Below, in pieces: positions 11,901-19,805 of a DNA stretch of 64,000 bases. The position numbers were made by a program, and so were the translations under genes. The stretch's first letter is position 1; the number at the start of each line of letters is the position of its first letter. The notes below the pieces were generated by a model, which did no database searches, was not told the DNA's origin, and was given only the letters and a program-made list of their open reading frames with translations. Source of the DNA: Schizochytrium sp. TIO01 (Eukaryota > Sar > Bigyra > Thraustochytrida > Thraustochytriidae); assembly GCA_004764695.1 (NCBI GenBank), contig SMSO01000037.1, forward strand, positions 3,470,337-3,534,336, written 5' to 3'.

Positions 11901-14900
11901 TGCAGAGCCCTTATCATCTTCTTCAAAGCTTAAATCCTCGTCCTCGTCTTCGCCCCAACCAGTACCAGTACCTGTACCTGCATCTGTTGAGGCTTGGGCA
12001 GGATCTCGCATTGCACTTGGATTCAAAGATTCTCCTGCTGAGCCCTTATCATCTTCTTCAAAACTTAAATCCTCGTCCTCGTCTTCGCCCCAACCAGTAC
12101 CAGTACCAGTACCTGCATCTGTTGAGGCTTGGGCAGGATCTCGCATTGCACTTTGAAGCAAAGATTCTCCTGCTGAGCCCTTATCATCTTCTTCAAAACT
12201 TAGATCCTCGTCCTTGTCGTCGCCCCAACCAGGACCAGTACCAGTACCTGCATCTGTTGAGGCTTGGGCAGGGTCCCGCATTGCACTTTGAAGCAAAGAT
12301 TCTCCTGCTGAAGCCTTATCATCTTCTTCAAAACTTAGATCCTCGTCCTCGTCCTTACCCCAACCAGTACCAGAACCTGTGATCGTCGAGGCATGGACAG
12401 GGTCTCGCATTGCACTTTGATTCAAAGTTTCACCTGCCGAACCCTTATCATCTTCTTCAAAGTCTAGATTATCTTCGTCATCCCCACCCCAACCAGTGTT
12501 AGTATCTGCGGTTTGGGTCGTATTTTGTAATGCACTTTGAATCAAGGTTTCCTTTGTCAAAGACTTATCGCCCTCCCCAAAATCAAGATCATCATCTTCA
12601 ACCTGCCAGCCTGATATCGAATTCACTTCTGATTTACCAGGATCAATTTTGGCAACATTAGATTGCACATCAAGTCGTGCATTGGCGTCTTCATTGTCCC
12701 ATGAGTCATCCCAGTTGTCACCACTTTCAACTTCCTCATGCGATTCAACAACCTTTGAAGCCTGTTTTAGAAAACTTAAGAATGAAGACGATTCCTGCCG
12801 ATCCTGACAGCATGACTCATTGAAACGCATCAATGCAACACTTGCAAGCTCAGCAGCAAACTCCCATCCTAACCCCTGAATCTCACACAGAGAAGCTTGC
12901 ATAATCGCGTGGCGCAATGCAACGTGCCAAGCTGAGCCTGAGCACATAAGTTTTGGTGTATTATTGGCGTGAAGAATAACTTGACCGGCCTCAACAAATT
13001 CCCCGCGAAGGCAAAAAATCAGCGCGAGATAAATGGGGGACCAAGCCAGTGGCTGGGAGGAAATGTTCGAGAATTGAGAAAGCTTGAGAGATCGTTCTGA
13101 TAAAGGCTGAAGCAACTCGGAAGGGACAGTTGTCAATATGCATGTGACGAGTACAAGTTGTACAAGATCATCATCATTATCCAAATCAATAGCATCTTGT
13201 TTCCAAAGACTTGTTTCTGCGCTTGTCCGAACCTTATAATAGCCTGAAAAGAGTCCGAAGACAGGGAGATCGTGTGTCTGGCTCAAATCATTTTCAGCAG
13301 CTTCCGAAAGCAAAGCGATGCCATCAATTGAGTATCGAATTGAGTTCAGAAACTCCTTTTCGTTGTTTTCTGCGGCAATTTGAAATAATCCTTCCCATAC
13401 CTCAGAGTAAGCGCTCAAACGCGAGGTAAAATCAACCTGGCTACTTAATGGCACTTCTGGTGAGACATACTTTGTGATCAGACCAGAAGCCACCTTTTGT
13501 GCATGAAATTGCACAGAGTGATAGAAGTCTCCAAAGGGGAGTTTTTCGGCGGACAGTGCCTCCCATTCAAGGAGAAGATGTGCAGCACGCAAACGACTGG
13601 TAGCATCCTCCGGGCACCCAAGGTCTTTTAGCAGCTCGCATCTCTGCTGCACGGAGCCAACTTGGTCAATATGAATATCAGATGTCAAGGTCAAAGGCCA
13701 AATATCTTGCACTGATCTTAGTGCCTTGAGATTTTGCATCAACTCCTGATCACCATCTTGATCTAATCCTGCGAGACTCAAAAGCTTCAAGACATCGATG
13801 CGGAGCTTCTCAGAACTCGACTCAGAGGTGAATTCTCGCAATGCTCGTAACATAGATTCTCCTGTTGCACGCTCATCGTCAGATTGCAAATCAATTAAGT
13901 ACGATGTGATAGAGACTAGGGCAGATATTTCATCCATTGATGTATCTGGTTGATTCAATACATGATTCGAGATATCATGAAACATAGTTACAGGAGACAT
14001 TTCCATAGCAGCACACGCGTGTACAAGAACCTCTGCAGAGCAGCCGCCAGAGAGAGCAGCACCCTCGAACGCCATTTGTATCAAATCTGCAGACAAGCCA
14101 CTTTTTTCAAGGTTGTTAATGAGCTGCGTAGAATTAGGCCGATCAAGATCAAGATTTTCAAGCAGGAATCGAATACCCTGCAGAAAAGCTCCAGCTTGAT
14201 TCAGTGTTGCAAGTAGCTCGTCAGCGTTATCGACGGGCTTCCTATTTATGGCCGAAAGCAGGGCAGTGCGGCAGTCCTGGATGATGGTTTCTCGTAAATC
14301 CAAATCAAGAAGATCTAACATTCCACCCAAAGCTGCACAACGTTGAGCAAGGCTAACAATGTCGATTGGTACAAGGATGTGTACCAGTTCTGCACATGAC
14401 GATTTGTACGTTTGACGACCTGCCATCGCAGCCGACTGAGTTACTTCGGTAAGAAGATTACGTGGGACTTGCGAATTCTGATCCATGGTGGAGGAACCCA
14501 CCCCAAGCAAATGACAGCAGAAGTGTAGCACGATCTCACTCGGCCGGAGCTTAGGCAAGCATTCTACGTTTGAACTCAATAGCTTAGCTAGGCGCTTGAC
14601 ATTCTTCTTGTCCATGAGTCGATCAATCTCTACCAAAGCAGTTTCACGATCCACGGTCTCGTTTTCTGCAAGAGGCATGCACAGAAATAGTTTGGCATTG
14701 GGATGATATGCAAGTTTTTCGATGCGACGAAGAAAAGCCCGACGGTCCTTCAGACGTTTGTGTTCCTCCTCGTTGGAATCATCGTCTAAAGCTCGAAGCA
14801 TCAGGTTTTCAACAATCAAAAGCTGTTCATAATTGGTACCATCAATACCACGCCAGAGCTTGCTAAGCATACTCTGAGTTGCAGCTCGCTGTTCAAGGAG

Positions 14901-17900
14901 ACGGGTAACACCGTCGTCCTTGCGAAGTTGAGACTCAATTTCCTTGACTGGAGCTCCACTTAAAATAAGACCAGCAACACGGGCTGCGTCAAGATCCCAT
15001 CTTGAAGCCCCACCACACTCTTCAGCGAGTTCAACAAGCCCTAACCAGCTTGCACCATCTAGCGGCTCAAACGCATGTCCAAGTGCTCGTGCAGCATCCA
15101 TTAAAGAACGCTTGCGATATTTCTCATCAGATTTGAATAATGCAATATTTGCGTGGGGTAGAAGACGGAGCAGCGAGTGATTATCAGAAAGAGCTTTGCA
15201 ATTTTCACAAAGCCTTTGTGCTAAACGATGTAAATCATCATCCTTTTCCTTCAGAGTAGGAAGATATGAGCTAAGTCTCCGCAAGACCTTAGATGGGGGT
15301 TCTTGTAAAATTGCAACAGGAGCATCGGAACTAGCCGTAGCTGCAACCGCTACGGCGCGAAGAGCGCTATGAATGATTTGGGTTTGTTTTGAAGAAGCCT
15401 CCGGAGATTGCATAGCTTGTTGAAGGTAGTCGAGACATTCATCTACTTGCACAATAGCATCTGGATTATAAGAAAGTATTTCAGCCAAAGCCATTGTGGC
15501 CAAGTGCGGATTATGTGCAAGCTCGGATGTGGCCCAGGCAACAGGGCAGGCACGCCTTAGCTTGCGGAATGAAACCATACCGGAATCTCCTTCGAATACG
15601 CTAACCCAAGGTAGGTTGGCCAGAGCAACATCTGAGTTTTCAGGCGTTTCAATTGATTCCATAGTAGCCAAGGCGTCCCTAGAGGTTTCACCATCTCTAG
15701 CAAGAAGAAGAGCATGAAGTGCATACTTTTTCGAGTCATCAAGTTGTTTAAGGAGACCCGAGTTTGCCAAATGAAGACAAGCTTCGGCAGAAACTTGTGC
15801 AGTTCGCTCAACTGCAGGTGTTTTGTTGCCTTCCAAAAGAACATTTGCCTTTTCAACCATAGAGACTACAAGGCGTTGCGCTGTTTCAAGATCATGGTGA
15901 GAAAGAGCAGCCTTGAGAACGCGCAAACGAATAGAAGCTGATTGATCAGGAGCATCTAGACCCATCAAATACGCAAGACGCAAAAGTTTGGAGTCACTTT
16001 TGTAAAGCGTTGGGTTGGCTTCGAGAACCTTGTCAATAATCTCTTCTGGGCTCTCTGAGGCAATAAACATACGGACCTGCAAGGGGACCATTGGAGCCCC
16101 CAGTTGATTGCTTAGAAGATCGAGGATTTGTACAAGGTTGGCTTCAGTTTGCACACGTTGAGAAGCAGCGAAAGGAAGCGTCTTAAGAACCTGTTTAGCT
16201 TTGGCCATTTCTTGACTTCCGTAATCTGCAGAACTGTTAAAATACTCCTGAGAAACCTCAATTACAAGTTCTTCCATTTCCTCACGCGATAGAATAGAAT
16301 TCTCACCAGCAGCTTCATCCATGTCAATGATGAGTTCGTGAGCCACATCGAACTGGCCTGCGCGTAATAGTGTGAAAAGGCACTGCCGAGCAATGAACCG
16401 ACGGGACAAGTAGGGAAGAGCCTTACGAAGACTCCAAACTGCAGCCAATGCTTGATCCCAGTACTTGCGATCTGCGCCTTCGTGTTTTGAAGCTTGATCA
16501 AGTACGCGCAAAACCAAAGCAGCTCCTGGTTCCGATTCAGCCCTCTTAGAATTCAAGCCTGCAGATAAAACTTCATTTCTATCATCCTCTGAGACACGCT
16601 CCTGTTCTGCTGCCGGTGTATAGGGTCCTGACGCTTCGCTGTGTCCATCGCCAATCATCCATCGAGTATCCTCAATATTTTGGTCATTGGTCATGAGTTG
16701 TTCTAGGGTTTTACTTTCTTCTTGGGGGATTCCTGACGCAAGTAGCTTCTCGGCGCGCCGGGCTTCATCAGCTTGACAGCAATCAACAAAAAATTGTAAA
16801 GGTACAGCAGAAGCAAAAGTCTCAAGCTGCGAGTTTACATCCAAATGGGTATCTAAGAGCTCTACTCGATCCTGAAGCGCTGCAAGGGCTGGGACCTTGC
16901 TCTCAATCTCCGGTTGACGAGCAGGCAGAGACTGGAAGATCTTATCAAAACTTGTGCGAGCATCGGGTACAGGACAAGCATAACAGCAGGCAAGTGCGGT
17001 TTCTATGAGTGCTGTGGAGAGTGGGATCAGCCTGTCTTGACGAGGGAGACCGCCTTCATTCACAGAAAGTGGACGCGACTGATAAATCACTTCTGCGCAA
17101 AGAGCAATACCTTCACGCGCAGAATCTAAATCCCAAGCAATATAGGCTCCATCGTTAGACACAGGCGTCCCAGAAACAGGCATGTCACGAGGATCTTCCA
17201 AACCTCTTGAACGAGCCCGCAGGTAGCGTCGAACATGCCCCAACCACGTAATCAATGGGGGAGGTTGAAGATTTCGGTACCATGGCAGGGCACGAGCAGA
17301 CATGACTTTGACGATACTATTAGACGTTGTGCCATCCAATGCAACACAAAGTCGGGCATATTCGTCCATCATGTTCCAGCTTGAGAGGGTCAAGGTGTCC
17401 CTGAGACCAGTTTGGTAGACAAGGCGATCAAGATCTCGCGTGTTTTGCACCAGGAGATTGAGTTGGACTCCAGCAGGATCAGCAGCGCAGGATTCGAGTC
17501 GCACATTCGCACATTGGCTCAATTCGAGAGCTAAGTCGAGCATGCCACTAGCTTGGTCAATTTCTAAGATACGGTGAGTGTACCATTCTGCAATTGTTTC
17601 TAAACGGGACACAACAAAAGGGAGAGGATCCATGTTGGCGATAGGTTTTACAGACCCATCGGCGCCGAGAATTTGGTATACGTTGGCACTGATCGTAGGA
17701 TCATACGCAGGTAGAATGTCGGCATATTCCATGGGGCTAGTAGTCTCGGGAAAGCAGGATAGTACTGAGAGAAGTTCTGGAGCAAGATCCACTGGAAAAG
17801 CCGAAACAAGTTTATGCACTGTGCCTACGTGTCCCTCTTCAGCAGCTTCACGTGCAATGCGAGCTATGTCCTGAGTTCGAAATATTGAGAATTCAACAGC

Positions 17901-19805
17901 CTCGTAACCTTGTTCACCACGAATAGCAAGAAAAACATCCAAACGATAACGAAGGTTTTCAATTTCCTGCATTATGCTTGTCTGTGATTCAGAAAGTGAA
18001 GTTTCACTTTGAGTACATCTTTCAATACCAAGATCGAGTAGTGCGCGTACTGCATCTTCCGAGGAGGGTAATTGGTTGACACACTGATCCAATACCCAGT
18101 CAAGGTCTTTCACGAGTGCTAAAGTTTGGCGAATGTGCACAGTTGTCTTGGGAGATGCGTTTTCCCACTGCGCCTTCGTCATCAAGTCTGCATCTAAGCC
18201 AAAGTTATCTAGCAAAATCTGCGCTTGCTCAAAGTCCGCTTTTTGAAGGTAGTGCTTATAAAGCTCCGGTGGACTGCGTCCAACAATTGCAGATAAGCGG
18301 TAATGGCGTAACAATAAATAACCACCTTTTAAAATAGTCGCGTTTGGAGGCCTTTGCTCGTCCTGAGGTATCCATTGTTTATCGCAAGTCAAGGCAAATG
18401 CCAGCGCAGAACTTGATCTACTTCCAGCTGCTGCAAGGCTCATGGGTCGACTGAGTCTACTGTCAAGAGTTTCTACCAATAACGAAGTCTTTGGCAATTG
18501 ATCTTCAAGTGGAACAAGGGTGAGCTTGCCATAACTTGAAGATGTTTCCTTCTTGGCAAGAATCAAATGGTGTTCATCCCACCAAGCAACATCTAGAACT
18601 GTTTCACCAACATCCGAACGTGCGACAACTGCATTTCCTAGATCGGTAGGTGCCGCAGCGTTAAACTGAAGACCCGAATAGCGCACAATGAGACGCCCAC
18701 CACGCGTAAGGCTAGCAAGGTACTGTCCCGTGGGTGACAACGCGAGCTGCACCACGCGCTCGCGCTGGGGAATTCGCGATATGCCGAGAGGGGTTAGAAA
18801 CCCTAGGGCTCCAGGCGGTGAAGGGTCCCCGGGAGCGCGAATAGGAAGTTCCCGAATCCTTTCGAAATAGGGAGCAGAGTCCAAAAGTAAAATCAGAAAA
18901 AGATTCTCATCACATGCCAGGGTGAGCACATCCCCGCCTTTCGGACCAAAGAAAACATCGTCTGACTTAGTTTTCCAAAGTGCAGTCCTTTGAACTGCCC
19001 CACCACCAATGTTCAAAATTCTTGAAAACTCCACACCAGGGTTGCCGACAAAATATGTTGGTGGTAAAGGTCGAACATCGGGTTCTCCACTTACAGCTAC
19101 ACGTAGAATACACGCTTGATTTGAAATAACAACAAGCTCTGATGATGAGCGAAAGTGGATACTAGCAACAACACCATGTTCTCCGCCAAGTTCAACAAGT
19201 TGACCGACCTTTGAGACGGACTGTGTTGCCACATTTACACGCAGAACAATCACTTGTGCTGATCCATGACAACAGCAAGCAAGCAGATTACCTTCTGTAT
19301 TCCATGCACATTCATCAACTGATTTTAACAACTTGAGGTCCACGTCGACAGTTCTTGCATGACGGCCTCCAACAGTAAAACACACGCCAACTGAACCAGC
19401 TTGGCGTTTCGCAATCGCGCACAATCCATTGTTTGTAGTTGCCACTCGCCACTTCAAAGGCTCTTGTAAATGCTGATCCGGTTGAGCACCACCAAAGAGG
19501 AAACGTACAAGTTGTGCCCACACAGTAATGCTTTCTGCCGCAAGCTCTTCTTCAGCTTCCTGAAAAGCTGCCGAGTTCATTTTGTCCTGACGAGCCTTCT
19601 CTTCTGCAGAAAGTCGCTCAAGCCCAAACATATGACCTCCACATTCCGGATACCATCCGTGTCCCACATCGTCTCTCGTCGCCCTGTACGCAGAAATCAG
19701 AACCAAGACAACATTATTTTCAGTCCGGTGCCGTGTTAATATAAAATTCGAGATAATTGGATCAACACCAGGCTTAACTTTCGTCAGTTTCTGCAACACA
19801 TTCAT
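5976..19805 (-). CDS. NBAS: NBAS/Sec39-like NRZ (Dsl1) tethering subunit with giant acidic tail
   Basis: This intronless frame encodes 4609 residues. The first ~2350 match the NBAS family in order and length (human NBAS is about 2.37 kb of residues). Residues ~90-480 form a WD-like N-terminal beta-propeller, including the segment VLDVAWWDEHH. The propeller-to-solenoid junction near residue 510 carries SPPELYKHYLQKADFEQAQ. A long Sec39-type alpha-solenoid follows. NBAS/Sec39 partners ZW10/Dsl1 and RINT1/Tip20 to capture COPI vesicles at the ER. From ~2355 onward comes a ~2250-residue Asp/Glu/Ser-rich tail with about 26 Trp-acidic motifs, fourteen of them in a tandem array, ending GWEDEDLDL. 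I place the start at ATG 19805; the upstream codon at 19820 is GTG. The propeller/solenoid call is firm; a function for the tail is inference. Confidence 0.9.
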   Translation of the reverse strand: MNVLQKLTKVKPGVDPIISNFILTRHRTENNVVLVLISAYRATRDDVGHGWYPECGGHMFGLERLSAEEKARQDKMNSAAFQEAEEELAAESITVWAQLVRFLFGGAQPDQHLQEPLKWRVATTNNGLCAIAKRQAGSVGVCFTVGGRHARTVDVDLKLLKSVDECAWNTEGNLLACCCHGSAQVIVLRVNVATQSVSKVGQLVELGGEHGVVASIHFRSSSELVVISNQACILRVAVSGEPDVRPLPPTYFVGNPGVEFSRILNIGGGAVQRTALWKTKSDDVFFGPKGGDVLTLACDENLFLILLLDSAPYFERIRELPIRAPGDPSPPGALGFLTPLGISRIPQRERVVQLALSPTGQYLASLTRGGRLIVRYSGLQFNAAAPTDLGNAVVARSDVGETVLDVAWWDEHHLILAKKETSSSYGKLTLVPLEDQLPKTSLLVETLDSRLSRPMSLAAAGSRSSSALAFALTCDKQWIPQDEQRPPNATILKGGYLLLRHYRLSAIVGRSPPELYKHYLQKADFEQAQILLDNFGLDADLMTKAQWENASPKTTVHIRQTLALVKDLDWVLDQCVNQLPSSEDAVRALLDLGIERCTQSETSLSESQTSIMQEIENLRYRLDVFLAIRGEQGYEAVEFSIFRTQDIARIAREAAEEGHVGTVHKLVSAFPVDLAPELLSVLSCFPETTSPMEYADILPAYDPTISANVYQILGADGSVKPIANMDPLPFVVSRLETIAEWYTHRILEIDQASGMLDLALELSQCANVRLESCAADPAGVQLNLLVQNTRDLDRLVYQTGLRDTLTLSSWNMMDEYARLCVALDGTTSNSIVKVMSARALPWYRNLQPPPLITWLGHVRRYLRARSRGLEDPRDMPVSGTPVSNDGAYIAWDLDSAREGIALCAEVIYQSRPLSVNEGGLPRQDRLIPLSTALIETALACCYACPVPDARTSFDKIFQSLPARQPEIESKVPALAALQDRVELLDTHLDVNSQLETFASAVPLQFFVDCCQADEARRAEKLLASGIPQEESKTLEQLMTNDQNIEDTRWMIGDGHSEASGPYTPAAEQERVSEDDRNEVLSAGLNSKRAESEPGAALVLRVLDQASKHEGADRKYWDQALAAVWSLRKALPYLSRRFIARQCLFTLLRAGQFDVAHELIIDMDEAAGENSILSREEMEELVIEVSQEYFNSSADYGSQEMAKAKQVLKTLPFAASQRVQTEANLVQILDLLSNQLGAPMVPLQVRMFIASESPEEIIDKVLEANPTLYKSDSKLLRLAYLMGLDAPDQSASIRLRVLKAALSHHDLETAQRLVVSMVEKANVLLEGNKTPAVERTAQVSAEACLHLANSGLLKQLDDSKKYALHALLLARDGETSRDALATMESIETPENSDVALANLPWVSVFEGDSGMVSFRKLRRACPVAWATSELAHNPHLATMALAEILSYNPDAIVQVDECLDYLQQAMQSPEASSKQTQIIHSALRAVAVAATASSDAPVAILQEPPSKVLRRLSSYLPTLKEKDDDLHRLAQRLCENCKALSDNHSLLRLLPHANIALFKSDEKYRKRSLMDAARALGHAFEPLDGASWLGLVELAEECGGASRWDLDAARVAGLILSGAPVKEIESQLRKDDGVTRLLEQRAATQSMLSKLWRGIDGTNYEQLLIVENLMLRALDDDSNEEEHKRLKDRRAFLRRIEKLAYHPNAKLFLCMPLAENETVDRETALVEIDRLMDKKNVKRLAKLLSSNVECLPKLRPSEIVLHFCCHLLGVGSSTMDQNSQVPRNLLTEVTQSAAMAGRQTYKSSCAELVHILVPIDIVSLAQRCAALGGMLDLLDLDLRETIIQDCRTALLSAINRKPVDNADELLATLNQAGAFLQGIRFLLENLDLDRPNSTQLINNLEKSGLSADLIQMAFEGAALSGGCSAEVLVHACAAMEMSPVTMFHDISNHVLNQPDTSMDEISALVSITSYLIDLQSDDERATGESMLRALREFTSESSSEKLRIDVLKLLSLAGLDQDGDQELMQNLKALRSVQDIWPLTLTSDIHIDQVGSVQQRCELLKDLGCPEDATSRLRAAHLLLEWEALSAEKLPFGDFYHSVQFHAQKVASGLITKYVSPEVPLSSQVDFTSRLSAYSEVWEGLFQIAAENNEKEFLNSIRYSIDGIALLSEAAENDLSQTHDLPVFGLFSGYYKVRTSAETSLWKQDAIDLDNDDDLVQLVLVTCILTTVPSELLQPLSERSLKLSQFSNISSQPLAWSPIYLALIFCLRGEFVEAGQVILHANNTPKLMCSGSAWHVALRHAIMQASLCEIQGLGWEFAAELASVALMRFNESCCQDRQESSSFLSFLKQASKVVESHEEVESGDNWDDSWDNEDANARLDVQSNVAKIDPGKSEVNSISGWQVEDDDLDFGEGDKSLTKETLIQSALQNTTQTADTNTGWGGDDEDNLDFEEDDKGSAGETLNQSAMRDPVHASTITGSGTGWGKDEDEDLSFEEDDKASAGESLLQSAMRDPAQASTDAGTGTGPGWGDDKDEDLSFEEDDKGSAGESLLQSAMRDPAQASTDAGTGTGTGWGEDEDEDLSFEEDDKGSAGESLNPSAMRDPAQASTDAGTGTGTGWGEDEDEDLSFEEDDKGSAGESLNPSLMRDPAHASTDAGTGTGPGWGEDEDEDLSFEEDDKASTGESLLQSAMRDPAQASTDAGTGTGTGTGPGWGEDEDEDLSFEEDDKGLAGESLLQSAMRDPTQASTDAGTGTGPGWGEDEDEDLSFEEDDKASTGESLLQSAMRDPAQASTDAGTGTGTGTGPGWGEDEDEDLSFEEDNKASTGESLLQSAMRDPAQASTDAGTGTGTGTGPGWGEDEDEDLSFEEDNKASTGESLLQSAMRDPAQASTDAGTGTGTGTGPGWGEDEDEDLSFEEDDKGSAGESLNQSVMRDPTQASTDAGTGTGPGWGEDEDEDLNFEEDDKGSAGESLNPSAMRDPTQASTDAGTGTGPGWGEDEDEDLSFEEDDKGSAGESLNQRATVDSVQASRVIGTSSGCDQDEDEDASSGGDVSNCLTSHTSHTFSEHQDQIPNSIEGNYLEDKRSVHDNKLRLDGNNDDETTTEKKCIQTTMDGAVVEDYLPSTTSGWPNGDEDGSDLDFSEAGESSLRPEAISSPSQTDMETLKLVASGQQNVNFNVAKDFKTNMAPNDDPPVTEEGQASNVVDDESDFDMNGSSVVMDFSKEGAGDSMVHSSASIIANGRPQKEDADLSIEEPKSSNDDLCLQDDLISRSQDQILETNEAGGEQIGKYPGSSLTRCVNNSEGKETSHMESDVPTFEVGESKTVSNLAAQTSTSSDATGWASKGEDDLDVVEKIYSGPNDDSAQSLMSTGAQALAPLGGAGWVDDDDADDVEFDQEASGMYESSLQDEGHKEGEALHVDQASRLSSMLSADWVDDGSDEDDTDNAHFTSESGNQKSFPIYPPANISSENTAEDSEVDIDELLEFSGQKESYTESDLQVALNSSSWEDESDDLNFGREDPELSEEVEVVDDSDKINREEEPYSNDTADEYSSDKEPGWESDQHDFHADIDSKLSEKELTVSSVEEAVEAGQVALFSNDHDAAVAQNSENEQNPAENAIQDFITTSFQSGVTGCLEHEEPKDKPAETSSIQGDDEHKNSLAKFVGLGKQEEQEEEEDAFHQSEVIHENEEHDGITKLSCEQKKCDEANAEVQVAKDIDDKEASEAAKEISSLNVSYPPVHASGEVSEVSKSSFDDSVSNAEGPEPPLSSVTIVSNHQMRSMVEDEGYIGLSDEGEEPVKKVEDCEEFGNNQNSLNTIADNADDSCNPKEAPSTDVNESGLFDQGCEALKDRQISKGGWDDQSSLGDIDEEDAVVDGTSQEASNDTTYEGELFEQDDDLLKESTGVEGGWEDQSSLGDIDGDAENCDTMKATNNDAKQAEVFQPDDESLKDSKKSERAWEDQSSLGDVDAIDADSVQVSSTDAPAVTFLRDDTSRGVTRHSTSDLSDGLVQTAITGESSGWQDNESDIDAGSVSSRSSHASVTVRQMPSSEAEISTGRDVEYHSFPAETMHGAPSAENGANASGDIDDLAIGGNASTMDRLARGLEGIDLSQDFPSPSSADHSSPAEGATGHSNSSQEDLAGEGTASSFQEHQHVASTDHDGGLESSEIQHRVTSTNAGGAHGGADHNASEVTFEERRQGFFEDENADEEHSSSESNLDRTSEEVRELGTIVADENGDTNEARLAREDVAHDEVHEDDIHQSAGVEAGMELEQRQHEGGVAFEEHDPVSEIGTLTDNYGGEDDAEEAHSTTTAGEPAESGDFGSPRLLSVHARQQLREHFNAGEGSASSPFATYGGGNVNYSDDDAEAAAINASNSIAADNTENSAVEGVEARNSSSTAEDGAQETSDFGGTLTVRAGGSTGEELNGLEQLENSNDLVDAGEQTFANTRQRGGLEQSVHDVVVNEADPGDAWGLNDDLDSDGSDYEISTFGVPLGEAESNGHEETREFLHSASEQGRNLGGDVTRSQAARPHRTQSGQLPYDTTDFERLAESSHQESSAEVSPNLVASFMQEHELHREASAQSAGDQESGERGDNDNSNLANQSGWEDEDLDL
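7905..8300 (-). repeat. Three-copy degenerate coding repeat (W-D/E-DQSSLGD units)
   Basis: Within the NBAS tail, three ~49-residue units each contain GWDDQSSLGDID or a close variant (AWEDQSSLGDVD in the third). They are spaced about 150 bp apart at ~8240, ~8090 and ~7940. Each is preceded by a segment of the type LF-x-QDDE-x-LKDS. Divergence is much greater than in the 45-residue array upstream, so this looks like an older expansion. Confidence 0.8.
10660..12615 (-). repeat. 45-residue (135 bp) coding tandem array, 14 units plus one degenerate
   Basis: The unit, read on the minus strand, is GWGEDEDEDLSFEEDDK followed by GSAGESL, a hydrophobic/Met segment (QSAMRDPAQASTDA) and a Gly-Thr run. 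The GWG codons sit at regular spacing: 135 bp for the basic unit and 147 bp where the Gly-Thr run is four residues longer. The N-terminal units (GWQVEDDDLDF, GWGGDDEDNLDF) and the C-terminal one (Trp replaced by Cys in GCDQDEDED) are diverged, while the central units are almost identical in DNA. This is the usual edge-decay picture of a homogenised array. The long plus-strand frames over this interval are antisense shadows. Confidence 0.95.

Noticed and set aside
11141-12382. Long plus-strand frames over the NBAS repeat array
   Set aside because: They are antisense translations of the 135-bp coding repeat, with Arg/Leu/Tyr repeats and no domain.
10660-12615. Regularly spaced repeats resembling a CRISPR array
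   Set aside because: Repeat and spacer are both conserved and coding; the host protein is eukaryotic NBAS-like.
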